From Acidobacteriota bacterium (GTDB taxonomy: Bacteria; Acidobacteriota; Thermoanaerobaculia; Multivoradales; Multivoraceae): a DNA stretch of 64,000 nt. Shown piece after piece: positions 19,149 to 26,458 of the stretch. The number at the start of each line of letters is the position of its first letter. The stretch's first letter is position 1. The translations under genes and the position numbers were made by a program. A model generated the notes under the pieces. It had not been told where the DNA came from and did no database searches. It saw only the letters and a program-made list of their open reading frames with translations. Location of the stretch: contig QQVD01000043.1 of assembly GCA_003388555.1 (NCBI GenBank), forward strand, positions 1 to 64,000, given 5' to 3'.

Positions 19149-19591
19149 TCAGCGCAGCGGGTTGCGCCAGCGAAGCCCCTCGAAGCGGCCGAAGTCCCCG
19201 TCGGTGCTGCACAGGACCAGGCCGTGCTCGAGCGCCAGCGCGGCGAGGTGCGCGTCCATCACCAACCCTGCGCCGGCGTTGCTCGCGCGGAGCAGCTCTC
19301 CCAGCAGCTCCGCGTGACGCTCACCCGGTGACGGGATCCACACCGTGCGCGGCTCGAGCCAAGAGCGCACCTGGCTCCAAGCATCCTCGACCGAGAGAGG
19401 TCGCTCGAAGAGCTTCGGGTGCGTGCTGATGCGCAGGAAGGCGAGCAGCGAGGGCCACGGCAGGCCGACCCGCGCCGTGCCGCCGAGCTGCTCGTCGAGC
19501 CAAGCGCGCGCCGCCGGATGCTGACGCTAGCCTTCGATCTTCAGCCCTCGATCTTCGCGTAGAGCAGCAGGTTGGCGTCGACCAGGATCAT
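19149..19591 (-). pseudogene. PIN-domain toxin (VapC type), broken
   Basis: The reading frame begins MILVDANLLLYAKIEG and stops. A tandem 14-bp duplication (AGCCTTCGATCTTC / AGCCCTCGATCTTC on the plus strand, 19529-19556) shifts the frame. Even with one unit removed, a TAG (19527-19529 complement) interrupts, after which the family continues: ARAWLDEQL, then RVGLPWPSLLAFLRIS, and VMDAHLAALALEHGL near the C-terminus. The last 73 codons (19149-19370) remain open. The N-terminal catalytic Asp of MILVDAN and the C-terminal Asp residues (DAHLAAL, STDGDFGRF) are present but on separate frames. The antitoxin gene upstream is intact. The PIN family identity is clear; the loss of function is inferred. 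Confidence 0.85.
19529..19556. repeat. Tandem 14-bp duplication inside PIN toxin gene
   Basis: Two adjacent 14-bp units differing at one position; the duplication shifts the reading frame of the toxin gene near codon 14. Confidence 0.9.
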
Positions 19592-19618
19592 CGGTTCGGC
19601 CGCCCTCGTCGTCCGTCC

Positions 19619-19864
19619 TCAACCTTCCGAGTCGGCGATCTCGAGCACGCCGGCGACGTCGTCGAGGTCCGGCAGCCGCGCGCGCCCCAGGTCCGCCGGC
19701 TCGGTGGAGTAGGCGCGCGGCGCCTCCGCCACCTCGCCGCGCAGCACCATCAGCCCCGCACGCAGCGCAACGTTGACCACCTGCTCGAAGCTGGCCTCAC
19801 GCTCGCGCTGCAGGCGTCCCAGCTCCCGCGCCACGTCGTCCTCGAGGGTCAGGGTGGTCCTCAT
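19619..19864 (-). CDS. Ribbon-helix-helix antitoxin, partner of broken PIN toxin
   Basis: An 81-residue antitoxin. MRTTLTLEDDVARELGRLQ is a typical ribbon-helix-helix N-terminus (beta strand RTTLTL, helix, helix). The acidic, disordered C-terminal half would wrap the toxin. I place the start at the ATG of MRTTLTL rather than 27 codons upstream, because the family always begins there. It lies 27 bp upstream of the toxin start codon in the same direction, the normal antitoxin-first order. Since the toxin is broken, this is an orphan antitoxin that may still repress its own promoter. Confidence 0.85.
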   Translation of the reverse strand: MRTTLTLEDDVARELGRLQREREASFEQVVNVALRAGLMVLRGEVAEAPRAYSTEPADLGRARLPDLDDVAGVLEIADSEG

Positions 19865-20070
19865 GAGCGAATCTTGCATCAAAGCATCAGGTAGAGATGC
19901 TTCGAGGTCGGGAGCGGAGTCTCCGTGACGTAGCCGCACCCGCACTTCGCGAAGGGCCCGGCCGGTGCTCGGTCCGAGGCGCGGTTGCCCAGCCCGAGCC
20001 CCGCGAAGCGTCCGCCTGGCGTCCGTCTAGTCGTTCGATAGGAACGGAGAATCTCATCGGAGAATCCGCC

Positions 20071-21168
20071 ATGAACGCCGTCAACCACGTCGTCCTCGGG
20101 CGCTGCCGGCCAGCGGCCGCGGTGCTGGCGCTGCCGCTGCTGCTGGCCGGCTGCATCACCATCGAGTCGACCGGGCAGTCGTCGCGCAAGACCAAGAAGG
20201 CGATCACCGACTCGGCCTCCTACCGGATGTCGGAGGTGCTCTACCCGGACGCCGACTCGGCCACCTCGGCGCAGCGCCTGGCGAAGAAGCGGCTGAAGGA
20301 GCTCGACCGCCAGCTCGAGGCCGCGGTGACGGGGCTGATCGCCGAGTACGAGAGCCAGATCGGGCCGATGTCGGAAGGCATGGGCACCGCTCTGCAGCGG
20401 ATCGAGGAGGTGAGGGTGGAGGTCACCGACGAGGGGGCGCCGGTGGTCTACGTCGATCCCGACCGCACCATCCACGTCGACTTCAAGGTGGCTCAGGGCT
20501 TCTTCGCCGGCAGCCTCGTCGAAGGCATGCAGGGGCGTGACTTCTTCGGCCGCCCCAAGAACGACCTCGGCGAGGATCCCAGCGACGCCGAGCTGCTCGC
20601 CGCCTTCCTCGAGCTGCGGCAGAGCATCGACGCGCAGAAGTCCCGCACCCTGATCGGCGACATCTTCTCCGACGACCCGTTCGCGATGCAGGAGTTCGCC
20701 GAGGACCTCGACCGCGTCGACACGCGCTACCGCGGCACCCTCTACTTCCTGCTCGCGCACGAGCTCGGCCACCTCGCCCTCGGCCACTTCGACCCCGGTT
20801 GGAGCGCCAGCGTGCGCGACACCGAGCTGCAGGCCGACGACTTCGCGGTGCGGCTGATGGTCTCGGCGCTGCGCCCGGTGATCATCCAGAACAGCCTGCT
20901 CGGGGGCTTCTTCGGCGACGAGAGCGAAACGCCCAACCTGGTCGGCTTCCTCGACCTCTTCCGCTACGGCTACCAGCGCGCCGGCTTCGTCGCTGGCGAC
21001 GTGCCCGACGACGCCTACCCCTCGGCGATGGAGCGACTGGAGCGCAGCAAGGTCGTGTTCCAGCAGGCGGCGGCGCCGATCCGCGAGGCGGCCGGCGACG
21101 CGCTCGAGCGTGCCTTCGAAGAGGCCTTCCGCGAAGCCGCCGAGAAGATCGCGGAGGGTGAGTCGTGA
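20071..21168 (+). CDS. M48-like zinc metalloprotease lipoprotein
   Basis: A 365-residue predicted lipoprotein (signal ALPLLLAGC, lipid on Cys28). A zinc-protease helix LLAHELGHLALGH places His230, Glu231 and His234, followed 18 residues later by TELQADDFAV, where Glu252 is the probable third ligand, as in M48/gluzincin families. A long coiled-coil-like N-terminal segment precedes it. The start at MNAVNHVV, after a GGAGAATCC stretch, is chosen because it gives a proper signal peptide. The TGA overlaps the GTG start of the next gene, so the protease and the DUF900-like hydrolase are translationally coupled and likely act together in the envelope. Confidence 0.78.
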   Translation: MNAVNHVVLGRCRPAAAVLALPLLLAGCITIESTGQSSRKTKKAITDSASYRMSEVLYPDADSATSAQRLAKKRLKELDRQLEAAVTGLIAEYESQIGPMSEGMGTALQRIEEVRVEVTDEGAPVVYVDPDRTIHVDFKVAQGFFAGSLVEGMQGRDFFGRPKNDLGEDPSDAELLAAFLELRQSIDAQKSRTLIGDIFSDDPFAMQEFAEDLDRVDTRYRGTLYFLLAHELGHLALGHFDPGWSASVRDTELQADDFAVRLMVSALRPVIIQNSLLGGFFGDESETPNLVGFLDLFRYGYQRAGFVAGDVPDDAYPSAMERLERSKVVFQQAAAPIREAAGDALERAFEEAFREAAEKIAEGES

Positions 21169-22571
21169 GCGCGGCGCGAGGCCCGGAGGTCCATGTGGCC
21201 GAGGCGGGCGGCGCCGAAGCGTGCGGTCGTGGCGGCGTGAGCGAGTCGTCGCGCGGTGGTCTCCTGCCGATGCTGGTGGCGGCCTCCGCGGCGCTGCTTC
21301 TCGCCGGTGCCCTCCAGGCGGTCAGCCTGGTCGGCCGGGTCACCGACCCCGCCGGAGCGGCGCTCGAAGGCGTGCTGGTGAGCGCCGCGCACGCCGAGCT
21401 CAGCTTCGGCGGCGTGGCGCTGAGCGACGCCGAGGGCGCCTTCGAGATCCCCGACCTTGCGCCCGGGCCCTACGTGGTGGCGTTCGAGAAGCAGGGGCGC
21501 CTCACCAGCGAGCTCGAGATCACGCTGACGCCCGGCGCATCGATCTCGCTCGAACAGCAGATGCGCCCCGCCCTCGGCTTCTCGCGCGCGCCGACCCGCC
21601 GGCCGCGCAACTTCGTCACCGTCGACGTGCGCTACGCCACCGACCGCTCGCCCCAGGGCCGCGAGGGCGACCGCCAGCTCTACTCGGCGCACCGCGGCTC
21701 GAAGCTGCGCTACGGCGTCGCCCAGGTCACCATCCCGCGAGATCACCGGCTCGGCGAGTTCGAGCAGCCGAAGTGGTGGAAGCTCGAGTTCCGGCCCGAC
21801 CCCGCCAAGCACGTCACCTTGGCCAGCGTCGTGCCGCAGTCGCCGCAGCAGTTCGCCGAAGCTCTCGCCGAGGGCTCGGTGGCGCTGGTCTTCGTGCACG
21901 GCTTCAACGTCGCCTTCGAGGACGCGGTGATGCGCACCGGCCAGCTCAGCTACGACCTGCGCTTCAACGGCGTGCCGATCCTCTACAGCTGGCCCTCCAA
22001 CGGCAGGGTGCAGGACTACGTCGCCGACCAGGACAACGCGGCCCGATCCAGCTCGCGCTTCGCCGAGTTCCTCGAGCTGCTCGCCAGCTCCACCGAGACC
22101 GCCCACGTCATCGTGCACAGCATGGGCAACCAGGTGCTCACCGGCGCCGTCGCCCACCTCGAAGGGCTCGCCGACGCAGGCCCGTACGTGCAGGAGGTCG
22201 CCCTGGTGGCGCCCGACGTCGACGCCGGCGTCTTCGGCGACTTCGCCGAGAAGGTCCTCGCGCTCGGCAGCCGCACCACCCTCTACGTCTCCGCCAACGA
22301 CCGGGCGCTGATCGCCTCGAAGACCCTGCGCGGCGGCTATCCCCGCCTCGGCGACTTCGACTCGCAGCGCGGCCCGTTCGTGATGGACGGCCTCGACACC
22401 ATCGACGTGTCGCAGCTCGACTCCGGCTTCCTCGGCCACTCCTACTACGGCGACAACCGCTCGGTGATCTCCGACCTCTTCCACCTCCTCTCCGGCGACA
22501 AGACCCCGGCCGACCGCGGGTTGCAGAGCGTCAGCTTCCAGGACCGCCGCTTCTGGCGTTTCGTCCCGTAG
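21165..22571 (+). CDS. DUF900-type alpha/beta hydrolase with carboxypeptidase-regulatory-like domain
   Basis: A 468-residue protein starting at GTG within the previous stop codon. It has a single hydrophobic helix near residues 33-53, which may anchor it, then a CarboxypepD_reg-like beta domain (GRVTDPAGAALEGVLVSA, about residues 57-130). The C-terminal alpha/beta hydrolase has the oxyanion-side VFVHGFN (243-249), nucleophile Ser319 in VIVHSMGN, an acid in VAPDVDAG and a late His in FLGHSYYGD, as in DUF900 hydrolases. The substrate is unknown; an ester- or lipid-acting role at the membrane is plausible. It is coupled to the M48-like lipoprotein gene upstream. Confidence 0.8.
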   Translation: MSAARGPEVHVAEAGGAEACGRGGVSESSRGGLLPMLVAASAALLLAGALQAVSLVGRVTDPAGAALEGVLVSAAHAELSFGGVALSDAEGAFEIPDLAPGPYVVAFEKQGRLTSELEITLTPGASISLEQQMRPALGFSRAPTRRPRNFVTVDVRYATDRSPQGREGDRQLYSAHRGSKLRYGVAQVTIPRDHRLGEFEQPKWWKLEFRPDPAKHVTLASVVPQSPQQFAEALAEGSVALVFVHGFNVAFEDAVMRTGQLSYDLRFNGVPILYSWPSNGRVQDYVADQDNAARSSSRFAEFLELLASSTETAHVIVHSMGNQVLTGAVAHLEGLADAGPYVQEVALVAPDVDAGVFGDFAEKVLALGSRTTLYVSANDRALIASKTLRGGYPRLGDFDSQRGPFVMDGLDTIDVSQLDSGFLGHSYYGDNRSVISDLFHLLSGDKTPADRGLQSVSFQDRRFWRFVP

Positions 22572-23141
22572 CCGCCGTGCCGCGGTCCGGCGTGCCGGGC
22601 GGCTGAGGCACGGCGGACACGGTCCAGGTTCCTTCGCACCGCGGGCAACGCGTGCACCGCGTGCGCCGCCTCTGCTGTCATTCCCGCGAAGGCGGGAATC
22701 CACGCTTGGCGTGTCTGCCGGATCGTCACGAACTGCCACGAGCACACCTCGGGAGACTCCGCCACGACGAGGGGGAAGCAGAGCCGATCCCGACGAGGAG
22801 ATCTGGAATCGCAGGAGCCGCATCGGGAGCCGCGACCGCTGAAGTCCTGCCTTGCGTTCCCGCTGAAGGTGCTCCTTGGCGTGACAACCCCACTGCCGAG
22901 GGGAGCGACAGCGAGCCGAGGCGGAGGGCAGAGTGCGCACCGCCGCGCTCTTTGCAGCCCGCGACGCGATCGGGGTGCCGCGTTCTGCGGTGGCTGAGTC
23001 GTCTGCGGCGTGAGGGTGTTCTCCGCCCGTTGTCGCCTCCCCGTTCGAAGGCGCTCGTAGACCGCCGGCACGACACCGCCGATGGAGGAACGAGCGCGCC
23101 CGAAGAACCGAGAACAACCTGTGACGACGAGGTCAGAAACC
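22572..23141. repeat. Intergenic gap with dRS3-like palindrome and dispersed repeat
   Basis: No gene is supported in 570 bp. ATTCCCGCGAAGGCGGGAAT lies at 22680-22699 followed by CCACGCTTGGCG, the usual flank. Sequence at about 22850-22960 (GCCGAGG...GAGCGACAGCGAGCC) resembles the repeat seen inside the serine hydrolase gene at 28161-28371. Confidence 0.65.
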
Positions 23142-24863
23142 ATGTCTGCATCCGCCCGGCCTTCCCCCTTCTGCTCCCTTTCCGCCGTTCCCAAGCTCAA
23201 CGCGACGCTGCCGTCGATCCTCACCCTGGCTCTCTGCCTCGCCGCAGCGCCGACCGTGGCCCAACCGGTGCCCTCGTCGGCCGAGGTCTTCTCGCAGCAC
23301 AGCTCCAACGAGCGCTTCGATCTGTTCAGCCAGCCGGAGACCAACGATCAGGTCGGCGCTGCGCTGGCGGCCGGCGACTTCGGCGGCAGCGGCTTCCTCG
23401 ACCTGGCGATCGGCGTGCCGCGGGAGGACTACCTCTCCAACGACGTCCAGCGCGTCGACGCCGGGTGGACGCACGTCATCGAAGGCAGCGCCACCGGTCT
23501 CGATGCGTCGGTCGGCGTGGAGGACGCGCCGTGGGACCAGGACGGAGACATCCAGGGCGGCCCCGAGAGCGGCGACCTGGTGGGCTGGGCCGTGGCGGTC
23601 GGCGACTTCGACGGCGACGGCTGGGACGATCTGGTGATGGGCGCGCCGGGCGAGTCGGTCGGCGGCGAGAACAACACCGGCTGCATCAACGTGATCTACG
23701 GCTCACCGAACGGCCTGACCACCGCCGGCAACCGACAGCTCTGGCAGAGCCGGGTGGTCGACGGCGGCACCGTGCCCGGCGCCGCCGAGGCCGACGACCG
23801 GTTCGGTCATTCACTGGCGGTCGGCAACTTCAACGGCGACCTCTACGACGACCTGGCGATCGGGGTGCCCGACGAGGACGTCTTCGTCACCGTCAACCGC
23901 GTCGACGCCGGCGGCATCGTGGTGCTCTACGGCAGCGCCGACGGCCTCACCCCAGTGGGCTCGCAGGGCATCACCCGCAACGCGCCCGGCATGGTGGTCG
24001 CGGTGACCGCCGGCGACGAGTTCGGCTACGCGCTCGCCGCCGGCGACTTCGACGGCGACACCTTCGACGACCTGGCGATCGGCGCCCGCTACGACGACGA
24101 GGCCGGCCACGACCGCGGCTCGGTCGACATCCTCTACGGTTCGGCGAGCGGCCTCGACACCACGACCCACGAGGTGTGGCACCTCGATTCTCCCGGCATC
24201 GACTATCCCGACGAGCAGGGCGAGGAGCTCGGCGCCGCGCTGGCGACCGGCGACTTCGACGCCGACGGCAGGGACGACCTGGCGATCGGCGTCCCCAACC
24301 ACGACGGCGGCACCAGCGAAGAGGGCCGCGTCCTGGTGCTCTACGGCAGCAGCTCCGGCATCACCACCGCCGGGCACCTGCTGGTCGATCAGGACACCCC
24401 CTTCGTCGCCGGCGAGCCCGAGGAGGACGACAACTTCGGTCAGGCCCTGGCCGCCGGCGATCTCGACGGCGACGGCGCCGACGAGCTGATCGTCGGCATC
24501 CCCGGCGAGCGCTACGTCTCCGGCCCGGCGAACCGCGACGGCGCCGGCGCGGCGCAGATCTTCCAGGGCGCGCCCATCTTCGGGCTCGACCCGACCCAGA
24601 ACCAGATCCTCGACTATTCCCTGGTCGGCGACCCCGCCCTCTCCGACGGATTCGCCACCGCGCTGCTCGCCGCCGACTTCGACGCCAGCGGCACCGACGA
24701 CCTCGCCTTCACCGTGCCCCGCCGCCTGGTGCGCGACCAGAGCAACCAGCTCATCTCCGCCGCTGGCGAGATCGTCGTCGTCTACAGCGCCGGTGGCGCG
24801 GCGATCTTCGTCGACGGCTTTGAATCGGGTGACACCACTCGGTGGTCGCAGTCGGTGCCGTGA
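23142..24863 (+). CDS. Secreted FG-GAP (integrin-alpha-like) beta-propeller protein
   Basis: A 573-residue secreted protein. A signal peptide (LPSILTLALCLAAAPTVAQ) is followed by seven repeats of about 70 residues, each containing a calcium-binding D-x-D/N-x-D-x-x-D-D-L loop and the FG-GAP ending: for example GDFDGDGWDDLVMGAPGES and GDFDADGRDDLAIGVP. These form an integrin-alpha-type seven-bladed propeller. The protein ends IFVDGFESGDTTRWSQSVP, the shared tail. The start ATG (MSASARPSPF) follows a CGAGG stretch; the in-frame upstream codons would precede a less suitable signal. It is likely a cell-surface or extracellular binding protein. Confidence 0.88.
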   Translation: MSASARPSPFCSLSAVPKLNATLPSILTLALCLAAAPTVAQPVPSSAEVFSQHSSNERFDLFSQPETNDQVGAALAAGDFGGSGFLDLAIGVPREDYLSNDVQRVDAGWTHVIEGSATGLDASVGVEDAPWDQDGDIQGGPESGDLVGWAVAVGDFDGDGWDDLVMGAPGESVGGENNTGCINVIYGSPNGLTTAGNRQLWQSRVVDGGTVPGAAEADDRFGHSLAVGNFNGDLYDDLAIGVPDEDVFVTVNRVDAGGIVVLYGSADGLTPVGSQGITRNAPGMVVAVTAGDEFGYALAAGDFDGDTFDDLAIGARYDDEAGHDRGSVDILYGSASGLDTTTHEVWHLDSPGIDYPDEQGEELGAALATGDFDADGRDDLAIGVPNHDGGTSEEGRVLVLYGSSSGITTAGHLLVDQDTPFVAGEPEEDDNFGQALAAGDLDGDGADELIVGIPGERYVSGPANRDGAGAAQIFQGAPIFGLDPTQNQILDYSLVGDPALSDGFATALLAADFDASGTDDLAFTVPRRLVRDQSNQLISAAGEIVVVYSAGGAAIFVDGFESGDTTRWSQSVP

Positions 24864-25098
24864 TGCGTCGGGATTGCGTCCCTCCGGCTCCTCCCCCTTC
24901 AGGGGGAGGATAGAGGTGGGGGTGTCACGTCAAGCGAGCCCCTGCAGGGGAGGCTGGAAGGACGCCCGTGGTCGAAGTCTCTCACTGTCGGCCTTGCGGC
25001 TCGGCTCGCTGTTGCTCGCCTCGACAAAGGGGGTGTCGCGTCAAGCGAGCGCCTGCCGGGGAGGGTAGGGAAAGAACGTCTGTGCTCGCCGGTGGCTC
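24864..25098. repeat. Intergenic dispersed repeats
   Basis: A C-rich hairpin (CTCCCCCTTCAGGGGGAG, about 24890-24910) followed by GATAGAGGTGGGGGTGTCAC, then two related segments containing CGAGCCCCTGCAGGGGAGGC and GTCAAGCGAGCGCCTGCCGG. No coding sequence is supported. Confidence 0.75.
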
Positions 25099-25497
25099 TC
25101 ACTCCGAGAACGGATTGACCACCGAGATCCCGCAACCCTCGAAGTCGCGCACGTTGCGCGTCGCCAGCATCAGCTGGTGGGCCAGCGCGGTCGCGGCGAT
25201 GAACATGTCGGCCTGGGTCCGCTGGATGCCGTCGCGGCGCAGCGCGCCACGCAGTGCACCCGCACGGCCTGCGATCTCCGCGGTCACCGGCAGCACTTCG
25301 GCGCTCTCTTCGATGAGCCGTTCGAAGCGCCGCTCGATGCGCTGGTTTGGCCGCGCGGCGAGGCCGAAGCGCACCTCCTCGAGCGTCACCACGCTGATCC
25401 GCAGCGGCGGCGGCAGCTCGTTCGCCCACGCGAGCACGCCTTCGTCGGGCCGTGGCCTCAGCAGCTCGCTCAGCACGTTGGTGTCGACCAGGAACAT
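25099..25497 (-). CDS. vapC: PIN-domain ribonuclease toxin, VapC family
   Basis: A 132-residue PIN-domain protein with the conserved acidic residues: Asp5 in FLVDTNVLSELL, Glu40-type residue in VTLEEVRFGL, Asp96-type in QADMFIAATAL and Asp near the end in NVRDFEG. VapC toxins cleave specific tRNAs or rRNA when freed from their antitoxin. The antitoxin gene lies 51 bp upstream in the same direction. The gene is intact, unlike the PIN gene at 19149. Confidence 0.92.
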   Translation of the reverse strand: MFLVDTNVLSELLRPRPDEGVLAWANELPPPLRISVVTLEEVRFGLAARPNQRIERRFERLIEESAEVLPVTAEIAGRAGALRGALRRDGIQRTQADMFIAATALAHQLMLATRNVRDFEGCGISVVNPFSE

Positions 25498-25548
25498 GCT
25501 GCGGTCGCGAGTCGAGGGTGGGTAGCGGAGTGCGGATCGCGGCGGCGA

Positions 25549-25827
25549 CTACGGCGTCGCCCTCTCGTCGGCCACATCGGTCTCGCGGTCGACGCGCTCG
25601 ACGGGCGGCAGCTCGTAGCTCTCCTCTGCGGCGATCTCGCGGATCTCGGCCGTCAGCTCACCGACGCTGCGACGCTCGCGTGCCTGCCAAGCCTCGAAGC
25701 GGAGGAACTCCTCCGGCGCCACCACCACCGCCACCAGCTCGTCGCGCCGGTAGAGCCGTTGCGGCTGCCTCTGCGCCGCGGCGACCAGCCGGGAGAGGTG
25801 CTTCTTTGCCTCGGCGATCTTCCACAT
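25549..25827 (-). CDS. Phd/YefM-type antitoxin for the VapC toxin
   Basis: A 92-residue antitoxin. The N-terminus MWKIAEAKKHLSRLVAAAQ and the strand-loop VAVVVAPEEFLRFEA match Phd/YefM antitoxins (the usual form is IADAKAHLSELI ... VAVLVSPEEY). The C-terminal half is Glu/Arg-rich and probably neutralises the toxin. It is transcribed ahead of vapC. As in other such operons the complex probably binds its own promoter. Confidence 0.85.
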   Translation of the reverse strand: MWKIAEAKKHLSRLVAAAQRQPQRLYRRDELVAVVVAPEEFLRFEAWQARERRSVGELTAEIREIAAEESYELPPVERVDRETDVADERATP

Positions 25828-26458
25828 GTGGTCACGTTAGCAGAAGGAGTTGGTCATGTTGGGCTCTCTGAGACCCTCGCCCCTTCAGTTCGTGGCGGTC
25901 CGGCAGACCCGCGACGCGTGGATTCCCGCCTTCGCGGGAATGACAGAGAGGGAAGTCGGTCGTCGCGACCTCCTTCTCCGGCCCCTCCCCCTTCAGGGGG
26001 AGGCTGGGTGGGGGTGTCCCAGTAATCCGGTTCGCTCCTTCTTCGACTCTCTCCGTGGTCGCAGGCTCCTACTGTCGGCCTTGCGGCTCGGCTCGCTGGC
26101 GCTCGCCTCGGCAAAGGGGGTGTCCCAGTAATCCGGTTCGCTCCTTCTTCGACTCTCTCCTGTGGTCGCAGGCTCCCACTATCGGTCCTTGCGGCTCGCC
26201 TCGCTGTCGCTCGCTTCGGCAAAGGAGGTGTCCCAGTAGTTCGGCAGGCTCCCTCTGCCGATCCGGCGCGGCTCGCTGTGCTCCGTCGTGCAGGGGCATC
26301 CCCAGGAGCTGCGCTCCTCGCCATTCGTGGCGGTCCGGCAGACCCGCGACGCGTGGATTCCCGCTTTCGCGGGAATGACGGAGGGAGGGAATGACGGAGG
26401 GAGGGAATGACGGAGGGAGGGAATGACGGAGTGACGGAGTGACCCACCGCATCCACCT
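25828..26458. repeat. Repeat-rich intergenic region
   Basis: No gene is supported in 630 bp. It holds ATTCCC-N8-GGGAAT palindromes at 25922-25941 and 26357-26376, a C-rich hairpin near 25983-26002, two copies of a roughly 110-bp unit (GTGGTCGCAGGCTCCTACTG..., about 26054-26160 and 26165-26250, the same family in reverse as the in-frame repeats at 28161-28371), and four tandem 16-bp units GGAATGACGGAGGGAG from 26371 to about 26438. Confidence 0.85.

Noticed and set aside
26371-26438. CRISPR array
   Set aside because: The 16-bp units are directly tandem without spacers; nothing in the window has the repeat-spacer pattern.
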